Origin: Varroa destructor
Taxonomy: Eukaryota > Arthropoda > Arachnida > Mesostigmata > Varroidae
Length of the DNA: 64,000 bases
Direction of reading: 5' to 3'
Assembly (NCBI RefSeq): GCF_002443255.2
Contig: NW_019211457.1
Coordinates: forward strand, 26,094,921 to 26,158,920
A model generated the notes under the pieces. The model did not search any database, had not been told where the DNA came from, and was given only the letters and a program-made list of their open reading frames with translations. The first letter of the stretch is position 1, and each line of letters starts with the position of its first letter. Below, piece after piece: positions 10,809 through 23,206 of this stretch. A program made the position numbers and the translations under genes.

Positions 10809-12544
10809 AGACCCACAAATATCTTATCGCTAACGAAAGAACTTCCTCTTATTTCGTTCTATTTTCTTCCAACATTCAATTCATACCATATCGGGTTCCA
10901 AAGTTGGAAAAACTGTTCTGATCCTCCGTAATTAAATGTTGCGGTACGGGGTTTCTTGCCAAGACCTTGCCCGTCTGCCGTCCTAGCCCTCCTCTGTTTT
11001 CGGTGTGTTGTTTACGAGGACAAACGTTCACAACTCCTAAAGAAAGGTGTAGCGGCGGCAACGTAAACGTGCCATCGATGATTTACGCGACTGTGAGGAC
11101 GACGGCGCCAAATATCCGCGCACCAAAGGGGAACACCTTTGTTTGCCTTCGTGTCCAAACACCGCAGACACGGTCGGTCACATGCGTCGGGGCGTAGTGA
11201 GTGTCTTTTTTTGAAACTAACATGCAATCATTTTAAGTTAAGAGCAAAACGAAGTTTGGGTCGATGCGTCTGTTCTGCAACACAGTCGGCTTCAGATGCC
11301 CGTGGCTACACAGGAGGGTATTGAGTAGAATCCACTGATACGCGGCAAGTTCGCGTCTTCGAACTTGGGAACTCGTGTAGCAGGAATTTTGTTTGAAAAA
11401 GCTGTGTTGCTGCTCACTGTCGTTCCGGTCGTTAGCAAAAAATTCTATAATATATCACATTTACCCAATAGAAGTGCCCTGTAATCCACGTGTAACCGTA
11501 AATCCCAAAGGGGAAAATAGGTAACTTGTTTTTGGATCTTTCGTTCCCCTGATAAGAAGTTTGCACAGCTTATTCTATTTCTATACAGACCTGAAATGGT
11601 GCATCTATTCGCGAAAGGGGTAAAAGAAAGAGAGCAAAAAGGTGCTAGAGAAAGTTTTGCATTCCCCAGCGTGAAGTGAAGTTGGAACGGGCATGTAGCC
11701 AGCTCCTAAGAGATGCCCCAAAAAAAAAAGACGTAAACGAAATTGCAGAAACTAGTTACGCCTAATCGTTAAATGGGTTACCATTTAGTACTGCATAGGT
11801 CGTGCTGGGATTCCCAATACGTTGGTGTTGTCGGTGGCACCCTCTAGCGTTCAATAGGGTCACCTCAATATAATGCTGTGCGAAGCTAGCATAAATAAAA
11901 AAAGACACCTTGTATCGCCCTATCGACCAAGCAAACCGTATATATTTGGAAAGAAGAAAAATAGGCGTCAATGTCATCTAAATAGACAATTTTCATGTGC
12001 AACGAGAACATACAATGGAACATCGACAAGTTGACTCGTGCAAACATTGCTCGATTTACCACGGTGCCTTATAATTTAGCTATCCATAAAGTAGTAAAGA
12101 TAACGATATCTCCCATGCATTGTATTAGAGAGTTTTCCGTACTGATTTCTGTATCTGATTAGCTTGTACAACATATAATTATTGGGCCAAGGGAACGCTG
12201 ATATGATCGCACGCTGAGTTCTGAATTGGCACAGTACCCAAGTCCAGAAGGGCTGTGCAAAAATCGTGATTCTTAAAAATTAACGATCACAGTGCCATAG
12301 TAGCCCACGTGACTGTTTCTTTTTGTTCAACTTTTGCCGCTTTCCAAATATTTTCTTCGAAAAATTTCTTCCAAAATAAAAGCATTATTTACATGGATAG
12401 CGTGTGTTTGGTGTCGTTTGATGAAAATGTTTATTTCTCCGTTTGAAATGCCACTGCCTAAATACATAAAAAATCCATAATTATTCTCTAATGCGCGGTA
12501 CCTATCGAGCCTTTAAGCGCGTTCTCGAGATATTGACGCCTAAG

Positions 12545-12573
12545 CGTATGTGTATATATATATATATACATAT
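12545..12573. repeat. TA microsatellite within an alternating purine-pyrimidine tract
   Basis: (TA)8 at 12553-12568 is flanked by CGTATGTG and CATAT, so that 29 bases in a row alternate purine and pyrimidine. It is near-palindromic and may extrude as a cruciform. Confidence 0.85.
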
Positions 12574-15525
12574 TTGCTATCTTTCGAATCTATTATGGAA
12601 AAATCCATTTGACACGGACGGAGCTAATTTCATACAAATATTCGGTTCTGCCTTCCCTATATGAAATACAGCATCGTTGTCCTTTTCGTTCTCCTTCTTT
12701 TGTCCGTACTGCTTTGAATGTAGTGCCGGTAGTAAGGACACATGCGCTTATTGGCCCTTATACCAATCTAATAGAAATCAATGGAAAAATCTCCCAGCGC
12801 AAAGTCGACAATATTGCTGTTTCTGCCGGCATGTTTTTCGCTAATAACATTACCAGAAGCATCAAGCACGAAGAACCGAGGAGCATTCAATCGAGACTCT
12901 CTCTTTGACCAACGCTCCAACGACGACTGGCTGCTATTCCCCGCCTGTTATTATTTGGTATGGAAGTACACCATAGGAGGCGTTTTTGTCGTTCATGGTG
13001 AAAGGCAGGTTTGGAAGTCAGTTAGTACTGCAGCAGCAGCATTACATCAAAGAGTTAATAATGCGAGTAAAGTTTCATTGTTAATCAATGATTTATTGTT
13101 GTAATGGGAATTGGCAAACGTGGCCAGTTGACAAAAAGCCTAAAAGATACGATGATGGGTGATGGTGTCCACAGCATCAACTGCGCCTACTTTTTGGCCC
13201 GATCTATCCAGCATCGACCCACACCTCTTCCTCCGCCCGTCTTGTGCTGATCTATTCTGCAAGGTGGCTAACAGCAGTCCCAACGATAATAGTCCAGAAT
13301 CAGGCAAGATAAATATCATTATCTATCTAGAAGGACTTCATTGTGTGTACTTTCGGCAAGTAGTCCTATTTCCACTGGAGGACAGGCCAAGATCGAACGA
13401 TATCTGCGGACTGAGCAGCCGGCCCAGCAAGCTGTTCGCCTAGTATTGGCCGGGTATAGCTGTCTCCGACGCCTAAACAACGTCCCGATGATGCCAGGAG
13501 CAGCGAAAATGCCTCGTAAACAATAATAATAACATCATAAGTAAGTAACCTGCACTACGCGAAAAACACAGGGGACTAGAGAGTGGACACCACAAATCTT
13601 CCATACGTAGCAAAACACATACCTTTGTGCAGATCACGTTATACTGTTTACAGCTATAAGGACAGTTATCGCCAAACGTAAATGATGCGAACGAATAGCG
13701 AAACTCCAAACAAATCATCTTTGCCTTGATATTTCTAGCATTTAGTACGGAGGCTAGGCCTGGCAAGAGTCGAATCGAATATCGACCTCCACGGAAATGC
13801 CGTCCTTTGATGCCGATCGATTTGATTTGAAACGGTATCTAGCAACAGCGCAGCAAGATGCGCTTAGCTAGAACGCAAAACGGAGGCTACAATATACCTG
13901 TATATTGCCCTGCTTTCGTTGCCATTATTTACTGCCATTTTTGTATGGAAACGTTGTCCTTCTAATTTCATGCACCTTCCTGTTGACGCAGTCGATGCGT
14001 AGCGTTCAAGAGAAAGTTCAGATGATAACGATTAGCTTCTTCTCAGCCTTCGTCCGTCGTCGCTACACTCAAAGTGCTATTAGATTTCTCGGCTTATTGA
14101 TTTGTGAAGCTTTTTGAAGGTTCAGAATATAACCAGGTAGATTGCTTAATTGTTTCGTAGCACCGCTGGTTTCTTTGCTCATCTTTCATGGGCCCATTCG
14201 TTTGGTCGGTTGTCATCATCTGACAATTCATATAATTTATCGCTCCCTCAAACCTTCCGATATAATCGACACTTCTATTCGCGCGGCCTGTTTCTCTTTA
14301 TTTCTTATAGGTGTCAATGGAGCATCCAACAACCGAATCTACCCAACGTCATTCCAAACTGAACCGGGACCTGCATGACAGTAGTAAACAAATCCATCCG
14401 GCTCCAAAGATTACGGACAATTTTCGCGTGGCTATTTACAAGCTCTCTTAGAACACTCGTACAGGCATGACATCCATCAGCCCAATGAGGCGGCCTGCAC
14501 CAGATCTCATCCTGCAAAAAGCAATGACCCATTTTACCCTACAGAAAACTAGCGTCTTTGAATCCCGCCGCCTCCCTCCCCCTCATACGATCCAGCGCCT
14601 GGGCGCTAGTGTCGTTTGTGGTACGATTTACTACGCATCATCTTCCTGATCTGGTAGCCAAAGCCAGGTACAAACAGACAACAAGCCGAAAATTAAAGTG
14701 AGAAGGTGACTGATGACAGCAAAGGCAATCAATTAAACACACGCGTCTGGCACAATATTTTTTCGTTAGCCATTGCAACGAATGTGAAAGAAAACTGTCA
14801 GACTGCTTGTACTCTTTCCTACATTTCCCCATTGGCACACCCGCAGTGATACAGATGTTTGCAGAAATATACAAGTTCTCTGAAGTTCCGTCCGGCGACT
14901 AGTTAGCATCCATTCAACTACTAAAGGGTCGACGCCAACTACCGCGCTATGCTAGGCAAACAGAAGGCATATGGCAAGCCGAGATCGCAGTAAAGGGTTG
15001 CGTGGCATATATGAAGACTGTAATTAAACTGAACTTGGTTTCACTTCGAATATACATACTGGTTTTGCCAGCGATAAAGAGTCGTCTGGCGTTTAGTGTG
15101 CAGGTACCGACTATAGTTACTACAAACAGCAGATAAAGGGACAGGCGTCGACTGAAGCTGACGAAAACGCTATCTGCGGCCATGCCATAGAGATTGAGTG
15201 GAGCGCTACCTATTCGTAATTTCCCTATCCCGGCTGATGGTCGGTCGTATAAAAGTATTGTTTTAGCAAGATCTTTTCGCGCTTACGCTCTATTTGGAAG
15301 CCAGTTCATTAATGTTCACTGCTCTATTTTGTTGTACTGTTAGTATTTAGGGAGGTTTTCTATACAATCAGCGTCGGTCAGTGTAACCAAACCGGGAAGT
15401 TTTCCAGCTTACTTAGAAGGAATAAAAATTATTTAGAGCTGATATGCTGTCCTCGTGATAGCTAAGTTGGTAACGCATTTGCTTGCTAGGCCTGTGGTCT
15501 AAGTAATAGAATGGCGATACTATAC

Positions 15526-18507
15526 GTAAAACTCGAAACATAAAATATCTCTCAGCTAAAAAGCAGGCGTACGGTGTAATTGTATAAACGATTCTACCAA
15601 GCGTCCCCAATGGTTTAATAACAGTACGACTACTACAATACGTAGTTTCCTAAGTAAACAAATGAATATTTCGTCCGGTAATGCTTCTACAAAACTTCAC
15701 ATCAGCCTGCTGGCCTATTCTAGTATGAAACAAAGTTTGTCTATGCTTGATTTAGAAGTGGGAGCAGTTCACACGTCTCGAAGCTTAGTGGGCAAATATG
15801 TTGTTAACACAGTATCACAAGGTCAAAAAAGTTGCACGTAAACTTTTGATACTGGCTCCCGCAGAAGCGTAACATGTAGTCGTCGTAAAGCAAAAAAATT
15901 AGTTAGATGTTTGCTCTTTTCCCTCATTTTACATGAGATCTCGTATCTTTTCACTATCTAACCTGAACAACTTCAGTAGACTTTTCGAAATCCACTTCGA
16001 AACGCTACGTCTGTTGCCTAATCTCTCATTTTGTTTTCTAAATCCTTTTTTTTATTAAGCGCCTTCGTATAAGCATAAGAAATAGTCGGTAGCTGCTTGT
16101 TCGCTTGCCTTCCATGTCTTTACGAATCAAACTTAAATTACCGAGACTAGTTCTAAGTGTTAGCCAAAAGACGAAAGCTTCCGATGCCCAAACTTATTGG
16201 GGCATCTCTACTGTCTACATTTTCCTTACAAACTTCTCCGGCTAGCTACTCCGCTACCATGTGCCCCATATTATCCATTAAGTTTGGATCCTTGTGTGTA
16301 TTATTCCGGCGAAAACCCGCCACGCACTTCTGTTTTTCAGAGGCCGAATCGTCGTTGTTCTAACTTAGTTAAGTGGCTACACCGAACAGTGGCGTATATC
16401 TAACCACGTCAGTGCACCATCATGTTGACTAATCGCATTGCGGTGACCCAGGCAGCTAAATGTGCATCACCTGTTATGTCCTGACAGGCACGCGTACCTG
16501 AGACGGGCCAGTTAATGCGTTTAACGGTAACTATGTTGGCTGTATCAACCTTGCCTCTTGCGACGAGAGCCAAAACACCACAGCAAATGACAAACCAGAT
16601 AAAACGAGACGCTTCTACGCTCTACCGTGTCTACAGATAATGCTAGGGTTATTCGGATACACTCAGAGAACGGACGGAAAAGTAAGTGATCCGAAGTGTG
16701 GTGATACGGGGTCGCGCTGAGCCCTATATGTACAAACGCAATATGATGATACACTGCACTTATAAGCAAATAGTTGTTCATGTCCGAAAGATAATTTGCA
16801 CAAAATGGCGGTGCTGATACTGGAGGCTGATGGGCGACAGTGAGGTATATTTAGTGAGACGTGAATTCTAACAGAGTTCTAGGCTGCACTTGATAGATAA
16901 TAGAATATCATAGTATTTATTTACAAATATTTAGAGAACTAAAGATTAACACCACCTTTTCCTGCCGCGTGGTTAGGCGTTCGGCGAATTTTTAAAGCGT
17001 ATCCAATGGTAAGCATTTGATGTATTATAGTTTTATGTTGTCATCATAGCAGCACACACAGAGCAAATCTTCGTTTCCGTAATGTTTCACGAACTCTCCC
17101 GTTTAATTACGATGCCAGTAGGCTTCTCAGAGGCCGAAGGCTTCAGTAGCTCATAGTTGCTGCTGCTCGATGGAATCACGAATTCGACTTCGGTCCGAAA
17201 ATAATACCCAGGTTGAGGCGATAGAACATTCTCGTACCGGTTATAGCAACAATAGAATATGTGTGTATGTACTACTGTTAAGTTCCCGGTAATATAAACG
17301 GTGACTTGGACTATTGCACCACTGAATATAACAGATATTAGTTAAATGGCCCTGTTTTTAGCGAGTTGCTGCTATAACTATCGCTACGTCAAGGCGAGAA
17401 CAGGCATATCTGCAGTCCACGTCGTTTAACGATGAATTGTAGCAAAGAAACCTGTAGCCGCTGCGTCTGACGGCCATATCGCGCCTTTCATACCTTGTTA
17501 CCGAACTCCAAACTTGCTGACCGCAATAGCATTAATGCTAACGATATATACCATATATATATATATATAACCAATGCTAAGCCAGAGCGGATGACCGATT
17601 GCTCAGCTCACGCGTTTGATGCGGCCGGCGTTAACGCCCCTGGACGCTCTTGTAGGACCAGCGGTACCAAGCTCCGCTAGGAGTAAAACTATAGAATTGT
17701 GGTAGTGGTCGGTGGCCCTGGAAGTTCTACTAGCTGGCGTTGCTGTACATTCAGGATATGATTTTAAATAGAGAGCGACTTACACACGGCTGCTAACCAT
17801 ATGAATACGTTTCCTATTATTGTACAGGCTTGAGGCAATGAGCAAATTTGTGTTCGATAAAACCCTTGATAAGCTAAGCAACGGTTATAAATAAAAGCAA
17901 TTGAGCACCTGTACCGATATCAAAGGGAAGCCTGCTCTGATCATGGAATATTCCACACTGGCCTTTGTGTTTCCTAAGGTACGAACGTAAATATCAAACG
18001 TGTGTACTAAGTGTCACGACGCTTTTCCTAGCATACTTCCATATCTGTTAATTGTTCCGTTTCTGTTAGCAGTTACTAGTCAGATAGTGAAATCGATTCA
18101 CTATGGATGAGGTCTTCCAATCAAATTACCGAATAACTTCCTTTCAAATAACCGAAAATCTCCCCACTTTGCAAATATTGCCCTTCACTGACTGCGGATC
18201 AGAGGATCGCTCACTGTCACTTCCGGTAACATCGGTGCCCAATCTGATTTGGAAGGCCTTTCTACAAACTGATACGCCATTGCCGACGAAGGGCCATCTG
18301 CATGTCTAGATTCAGGTAGCTAAGCAAGAGGTTGCTGCCCGCCACTTCTGTTTCCGTCATCTTTGTGAAAGGGACCTAGAAAAAAGGCAGCTGTTTCTAA
18401 GTTTATCGGAAGACTTCACTGAAACAGGGCTGAGAAAGTTTTTAGATTGATAACACCTGTCCTTCGAGGAGCTTAGAAACGAGAGCTAGAAACGCGAGGC
18501 TAGCACG
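15526..18507. other. Intergenic or intronic DNA
   Basis: No supported gene. The only notable items are an (AT)8 tract at 17553-17569 and the 12-bp palindrome GGCGTTAACGCC at 17627-17638. Confidence 0.5.
17553..17569. repeat. (AT)8 microsatellite
   Basis: AT dinucleotides flanked about 15 and 5 bases away by an 8-bp direct repeat, AATGCTAA (17533-17540 and 17573-17580). Confidence 0.9.
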
Positions 18508-18531
18508 CCCCAGGCATGAAGGGGTTTGCCG

Positions 18532-18610
18532 TTCTGCTGATGGTATAGCAGAATTAGTATGCGTTTCGTTATGCGAAACCGTCACGGCTTAAGCGCCGCC
18601 CCATAGGCGG
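18532..18610. other. Cluster of three short hairpins in a GC-richer patch
   Basis: Three perfect stem-loops follow one another. They are TTCTGCT/AGCAGAA (18532-18538 with 18547-18553, 8-nt loop), GTTTCG/CGAAAC (18563-18568 with 18574-18579, 5-nt loop) and CCGCC/GGCGG (18596-18600 with 18606-18610, 5-nt loop). A weaker CCCC/GGGG pairing lies just upstream near 18508-18524. The patch is more GC-rich than its neighbours. A structured RNA is possible, but no known family was recognised. Confidence 0.5.
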
Positions 18611-19389
18611 TACGGGCATGTATTTAATTCACGAAAAGCCGGCCAAATTGAAATAACACAAGCGATCAATGCCATTCATTAATGTACGGTAATAATCAAA
18701 TCACCGCTGATATTGTAGACTCAGAGACTGTTATTTAAGGATAATTACTGTCATCGATTTTTTAATTGCGAACACTCACTACATTAGCATTCCTATTGTT
18801 ATTGGATTTAAATTCATGGATAATAAGAACGATAATGAGAATAATAATCTTTTGTACATATATAATCACGCAATACGTCGACCAGAAATCCCGTTTCTAT
18901 ACTTCTGATGTTACAACAACCATTCAATACGACAAGCCAGCTCTTCACAGCTGCTCTCACTGGTATAATGGCTATTCAGTTATGAATAGGAGCTGATACA
19001 TGGACATAAAGCACTGTATACGGATATAATCCCAAATGTTCCAATGAGGAATAATCTATCTTTGCCCCACGGCCAGGTGGCATGATACGAAGACAACCGA
19101 AGTTTTGCACAAATGAGAATCTCATAACGACGGGTCAACATGGCCAAACACCAGAATGGCGAAAGTTTTGCCTCTATTTACGTTGAAAAAAAGATCATAT
19201 ATGACTTTCCTTTTCGTGAAATACGTAGCAGCGTATGGCATACGGATGGAGATTTTCCAGCGGATCCAGAATGTTTATTCGTCATTGAACTTTTTTGAGA
19301 TCATGAACATGATCGTGACCTTTACGTGCGCGTACTATTGAGTTGGCTTTGCTATTTCTAACGAGCAAATGCTGTGACTTTTGCCTCAG

Positions 19390-19548
19390 CTTTACAAGGG
19401 AGAACATACCGTATATGGGATGAATTTGTTCACACACTTTCATAGGAGAACCGCTGCGGCGTTACGCTATGGCGCGTTACCATGCGCCAAGATGCCACTT
19501 TATAATAGATATGTGCAATCCCAAGCTGGATACAACGCAGCAGCTAAG
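19390..19548 (+). CDS. Probable internal exon of an unidentified gene
   Basis: All splice signals are present in order. There is a branch-point match (TTTCTAAC, 19355-19362) 28 bases before the acceptor, a pyrimidine tract with acceptor (ACTTTTGCCTCAG, AG at 19388-19389), an open segment of exactly 53 codons, and a consensus donor AAG/GTAAGT (GT at 19549-19550). Both ends are in phase 0. The peptide starts LYKGEHTVYGMNLFTHFHRR and ends YVQSQAGYNAAAK, and about 58 percent of codons start with a purine. It contains a perfect 6-bp hairpin (TGGCGC/GCGCCA), probably incidental. I recognise no family and found no firm partner exon in the window. Because 53-codon open segments are not rare, the splice signals are the main support. 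Confidence 0.38.
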
Positions 19549-20906
19549 GTAAGTCGATCAAAACGATATATTTTGTTTGATCCGCGCAATGTACCGTTGT
19601 TATTATTACGTCTTCGATGAAGTAGCCGTTTTCAATAAACGTAATCTAAAGTTCATCCGAATTTCACGCGGCGTTATCCATTATATTCAATTTATTGCAC
19701 GCAACAGCTAAACCCGAATATCAGATCGGGTCATAAATGTACGGAGCGAAAGACCGAAACATGTACTGATCCTGTTCACACTGTGTCACTCAGTAACGAC
19801 GAACAAACCGCATCTGCCGTGCCGATCAAATCAAATATGCCTATGCAAACATCCTTTCAATGATATCTCTCACGTAACGTTATCATCACCTGACGTACCT
19901 CCTAATGGCTTTAGTGGAAGGCGATGTGTGTCCACAGAATCAAGAAGGGGCAAAAGTTATCAATCGGTTTCAGCCGAGTGAAAGACTGAGTTAAACTAAG
20001 CTCCGTACGCGAATTCGATTGATAGTAGGCAATAGGTAAACTGTATTATGACGCTATGCACGATGTTATTTCCGCCGCCCAACCCTGTTCATATTTCGTT
20101 AAATTTTATATTTGACAGCAGTTTATTATCAATAAATTTGTTCCAAGATCGCACGCTTTATGTCGTAGGAATGGCCAGTGCTTCTTGAGCAGCTGCCAAA
20201 TAATAGCTGGCTTTTTTTTATTCAATAAACAAATACATATTTTATAACTGTTAGAGATAATCAAAACTGAATAAAAACCCGATATTAATGATCGGCGCGA
20301 ATTTTTCAGTCTATCCCGACACTTCAAAGAAAATCTTTGAAAGCTGACTTAAAGGCTTTCCGCTGATGACGTCAATCTTTAATCGACGCCTCAACTGCGT
20401 TACCTTCCTTCCGGCACTCTCAGCGGTACTCTCTCTTACTTCATGTGCGACCACATCGAGTGGGGTCCCAAAAGTATCATAGCACGGGCTTCACGGCTGC
20501 CAAGTGAAACTATGTGAATCATAATAAACCGTAGCTCATTAGACCCTCCGTCGGAAGCGCTAGTTGACAACTCGCCCTTCCGCCAATCTGGCCAATCGTA
20601 TGCGCTAGATTTCTCTATAAAAGCTTTTGTTTGGTTTAAAATTTTCACAGCCTTCTGCCATTCACGGCCCGCCGTGAATCAACTAAGGATTTTCGGAACC
20701 GTGGCCAACGATCGTATAGTCCAATCGGCATCAAGCTCAATTCGATTTGTACCAGGTTGAAACGAACTAGTTTTTCCTCGGCCGATTGAATTAAACTATA
20801 CTCGGCTTGTGCAATTCACGTACGTAGTAGTAATAGCCATAGGCTTTGTTCCCTTTATCCGCTTCCTCTGGGTCTCCTCTATCTACCACCGACTGTGTCC
20901 TTTTAG
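19549..20906. other. Presumed intron or intergenic DNA
   Basis: If 19390-19548 is an exon, this begins its downstream intron. No open frame here has splice support. Only short T runs were noted. Confidence 0.4.
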
Positions 20907-21173
20907 CAGCCATCAAGTAAGAGCGACAATTGCATCAGCGCCACCACCTCGTACCCTTGTACACACGCATTAACTCGCACTGAATTCCTCCATTTGGGAC
21001 TTTGTTGGTCTTTCCCGTTTTTATGCTTTCGCCCACTTCTGTTGCTGCTGCATACATTGGCTTTACCTGAACTGGTAAGACTCCAATGGCTCTGGCTACC
21101 CCCCCCCCCCCCCGTTGAGCATTGGTCCAAGTTCAACCTTGAACAGGTTTGTTATGTCTGGTTGGGTCCTTAA
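20907..21173 (+). other. Open segment after a TTTTAG acceptor, containing a 15-C run
   Basis: An acceptor-like site (GTGTCCTTTTAG) is followed by 88 codons without a stop. In the middle, after PLLLLLHTLALPEL, is a donor-like CTG/GTAAGA at about 21074. The 15-C run (21099-21113) encodes five prolines and keeps the frame. The first half is Leu-, Cys- and Phe-rich and could be hydrophobic. The minus strand also has a 77-codon frame here (20903-21136) with a CAG/GTAAAG donor. Two open strands over the same bases point to composition rather than a gene, so I do not call a CDS. Confidence 0.15.
21099..21113. repeat. Poly-C tract (15 C)
   Basis: An uninterrupted run of 15 C, the longest G/C homopolymer in the window. 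The length is prone to slippage and sequencing error. Confidence 0.95.
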
Positions 21174-23206
21174 TGTTGTTTCATTTCCTTGAAGCTCTCG
21201 AACTAGCTAAAAAAGATTTTCCCGCTAGCTGTCCGGCTGTCCACATCACGACGTGGTGGCTGTCTCCTGGTTGTCCTCCTCTTTCTGCCCTTAGCCTCTT
21301 CGTCTCCTGTCTTGATTTTTACTTCTTCATCTGGCTACTCAGGACAATAGCGGTACCCGTTGAATCCCCCTTTTGCTAAGATTGTCTGCCGTACAGCCTT
21401 CCCACAGCAGAAAGTTCGCTGCAGAAAAAGATTGGTCGCTTGCTTAAATCTCAAGAAGCATCTATTCACGGTACCGTGACTCGGTGTCGTCAGCGCTGGG
21501 ACGTCACCCCCTGATGTGTCTCTCTGTCGCTCCTGCCGTTATTTTTACTCCTTGGTAAAATCCCCTAAAGTTAGCTGCCTCAGCAAAAGACTACTGTTCC
21601 TAGACTCCGCGATCGAAGACACACCCTTTTACCACCTATTCCATTGCTGTTAAAGACCCCGGGATGAACTATAGGAACGACACTGCCAGGGGCTGTTACA
21701 TTTACAAAAAGGCCAGATGTAAAATAAAGGTTTGGTAGCAGTCTCGAATTTTTAGCCTGATCATCTACAATGATTCTTGGTTATTCGTTCGGTCCACATC
21801 AGGCGATTGAGTGATGTTGTTATTCCTACAGAATGATCGCAGCTCTTTTGTAGGTATAGAACAGAACACACTTCGCACTTCGTGTCGATCAAGATAAGAA
21901 TAGAACTGCTCGAGAGTGGCGACGATTACAGATACTGCACGTACATTTTCCTGCCACCTCCTATGATCACGAAGTGCGCATGTAACGTTGTGATATATTC
22001 CTTCAACGATTATCTGAGTCGAATTATACAACAACAGCCGTATTAATTATCTTCCTACTGTCAGTATATTGGAAGGCATCCCTTAATGATATTCTCTATT
22101 CACTGCACATAAAGGGAAAATTAGATAAAAGCAACGTACTGTAACATAAAGAGCACATCCTTTATTTGGATTTTCTTTTTTTTTGGCCGTTCCTTTTGCG
22201 CCTTGCTATCACTGCTTTGTTTTGCTATCAAATCGACAACCTTCAGTCAGCGTTTGCCGTAGTGTTTCACGTAAGTGACGTGATTTATACGTGATTCGCT
22301 TCACGAATATCGATGCATGCGTATGCACAGTGCACGAAGGCCACTTGTGGCGCACTTAACGGCCTGGATCTTACTACAGGATCGTTATTTGGTTTTACAA
22401 TAAGGACGAAGCCCAAGCAACACTATAACGATATAAAACAAAGCCAAAAGCTTTTCTGCAAAGATGTTAAGGTATTCAAGGTAGAATTATCCATTTCTTC
22501 GGTTCCACCCTTCTAGATGACAGCTTCTCCACCCACGACTTTGATACAATGCTAGTGAATGGGTCGTAATTTCTCACAGTTTATCGCATACTGCTGGGAT
22601 AGGTATCTAACATCAGCGAATCAGGTCTCAGATTAGCCCAGAAAATTGTTACTATCATCTAGGTAGAAGCAAAAAAAATTGCCGGGTAATTTGCCTGAAC
22701 CATGAGTCAAACGTCGCGTCCCGCAGAGCGTGGACGTTAATAAAATGAAGCACCCTAGGCAATGAGCCGTATTGTACGACGTTGGCTTTCCATAGTTAAT
22801 GTATGTAAGTAACATTTTAAGGGTTATGTATATATATACATATGTGGGTGCGAAGGCATGCATGCAATGATACCTCGAAGCTTTTTGATCTTTACGTGTG
22901 TCATTAGATATACTAATCTAAACGAGGAAAATGTCAGACGAATTAAATGGGGCGTCCTTTAGTGAACAAAGGAACACCACCGAACAACTACTATTGCGAG
23001 ACATTAGAAACACATTACGGGAACACAGTTGCATGAAATTCACTGGTATAAAGCATAGAAACTGAACTTAGAGGTAGAAGTGATGCATGCCCTCGCTACC
23101 CCCTGAATCGCAGCGCAATAGTCAAGCCACTTGCGTTGGGGCCGGTTTCCATCGACAATACACTCTCTTCAGGTACGGGCATAAACTCATAGCTATGACG
23201 ACTCAA
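21174..23206. other. Non-coding stretch, no supported gene
   Basis: It contains an 18-bp perfect palindrome, TATGTATAT/ATATACATA, at 22825-22842. A T-rich open stretch ends at a CAC/GTAAGT site near 22264-22270 but has no credible acceptor. Confidence 0.45.

Larger units (their letters stand above)
8106..15451. other. Intergenic or intronic DNA
   Basis: No supported gene. It contains A14 at 9198-9211, an AC/AAAC microsatellite at 10779-10808, a TA tract at 12545-12573, and small perfect hairpins at 11346-11367 (8-bp arms) and 11771-11786 (6-bp arms). Open frames of 90-107 codons at 12609-13104 and 13159-13443 lack recognisable domains or good start and splice contexts. Confidence 0.5.

Noticed and set aside
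15452..15525. Functional tRNA gene with anticodon GCT
   Set aside because: The A-box is perfect, but the D stem, anticodon stem and T arm all have several mismatches and the acceptor stem does not pair.
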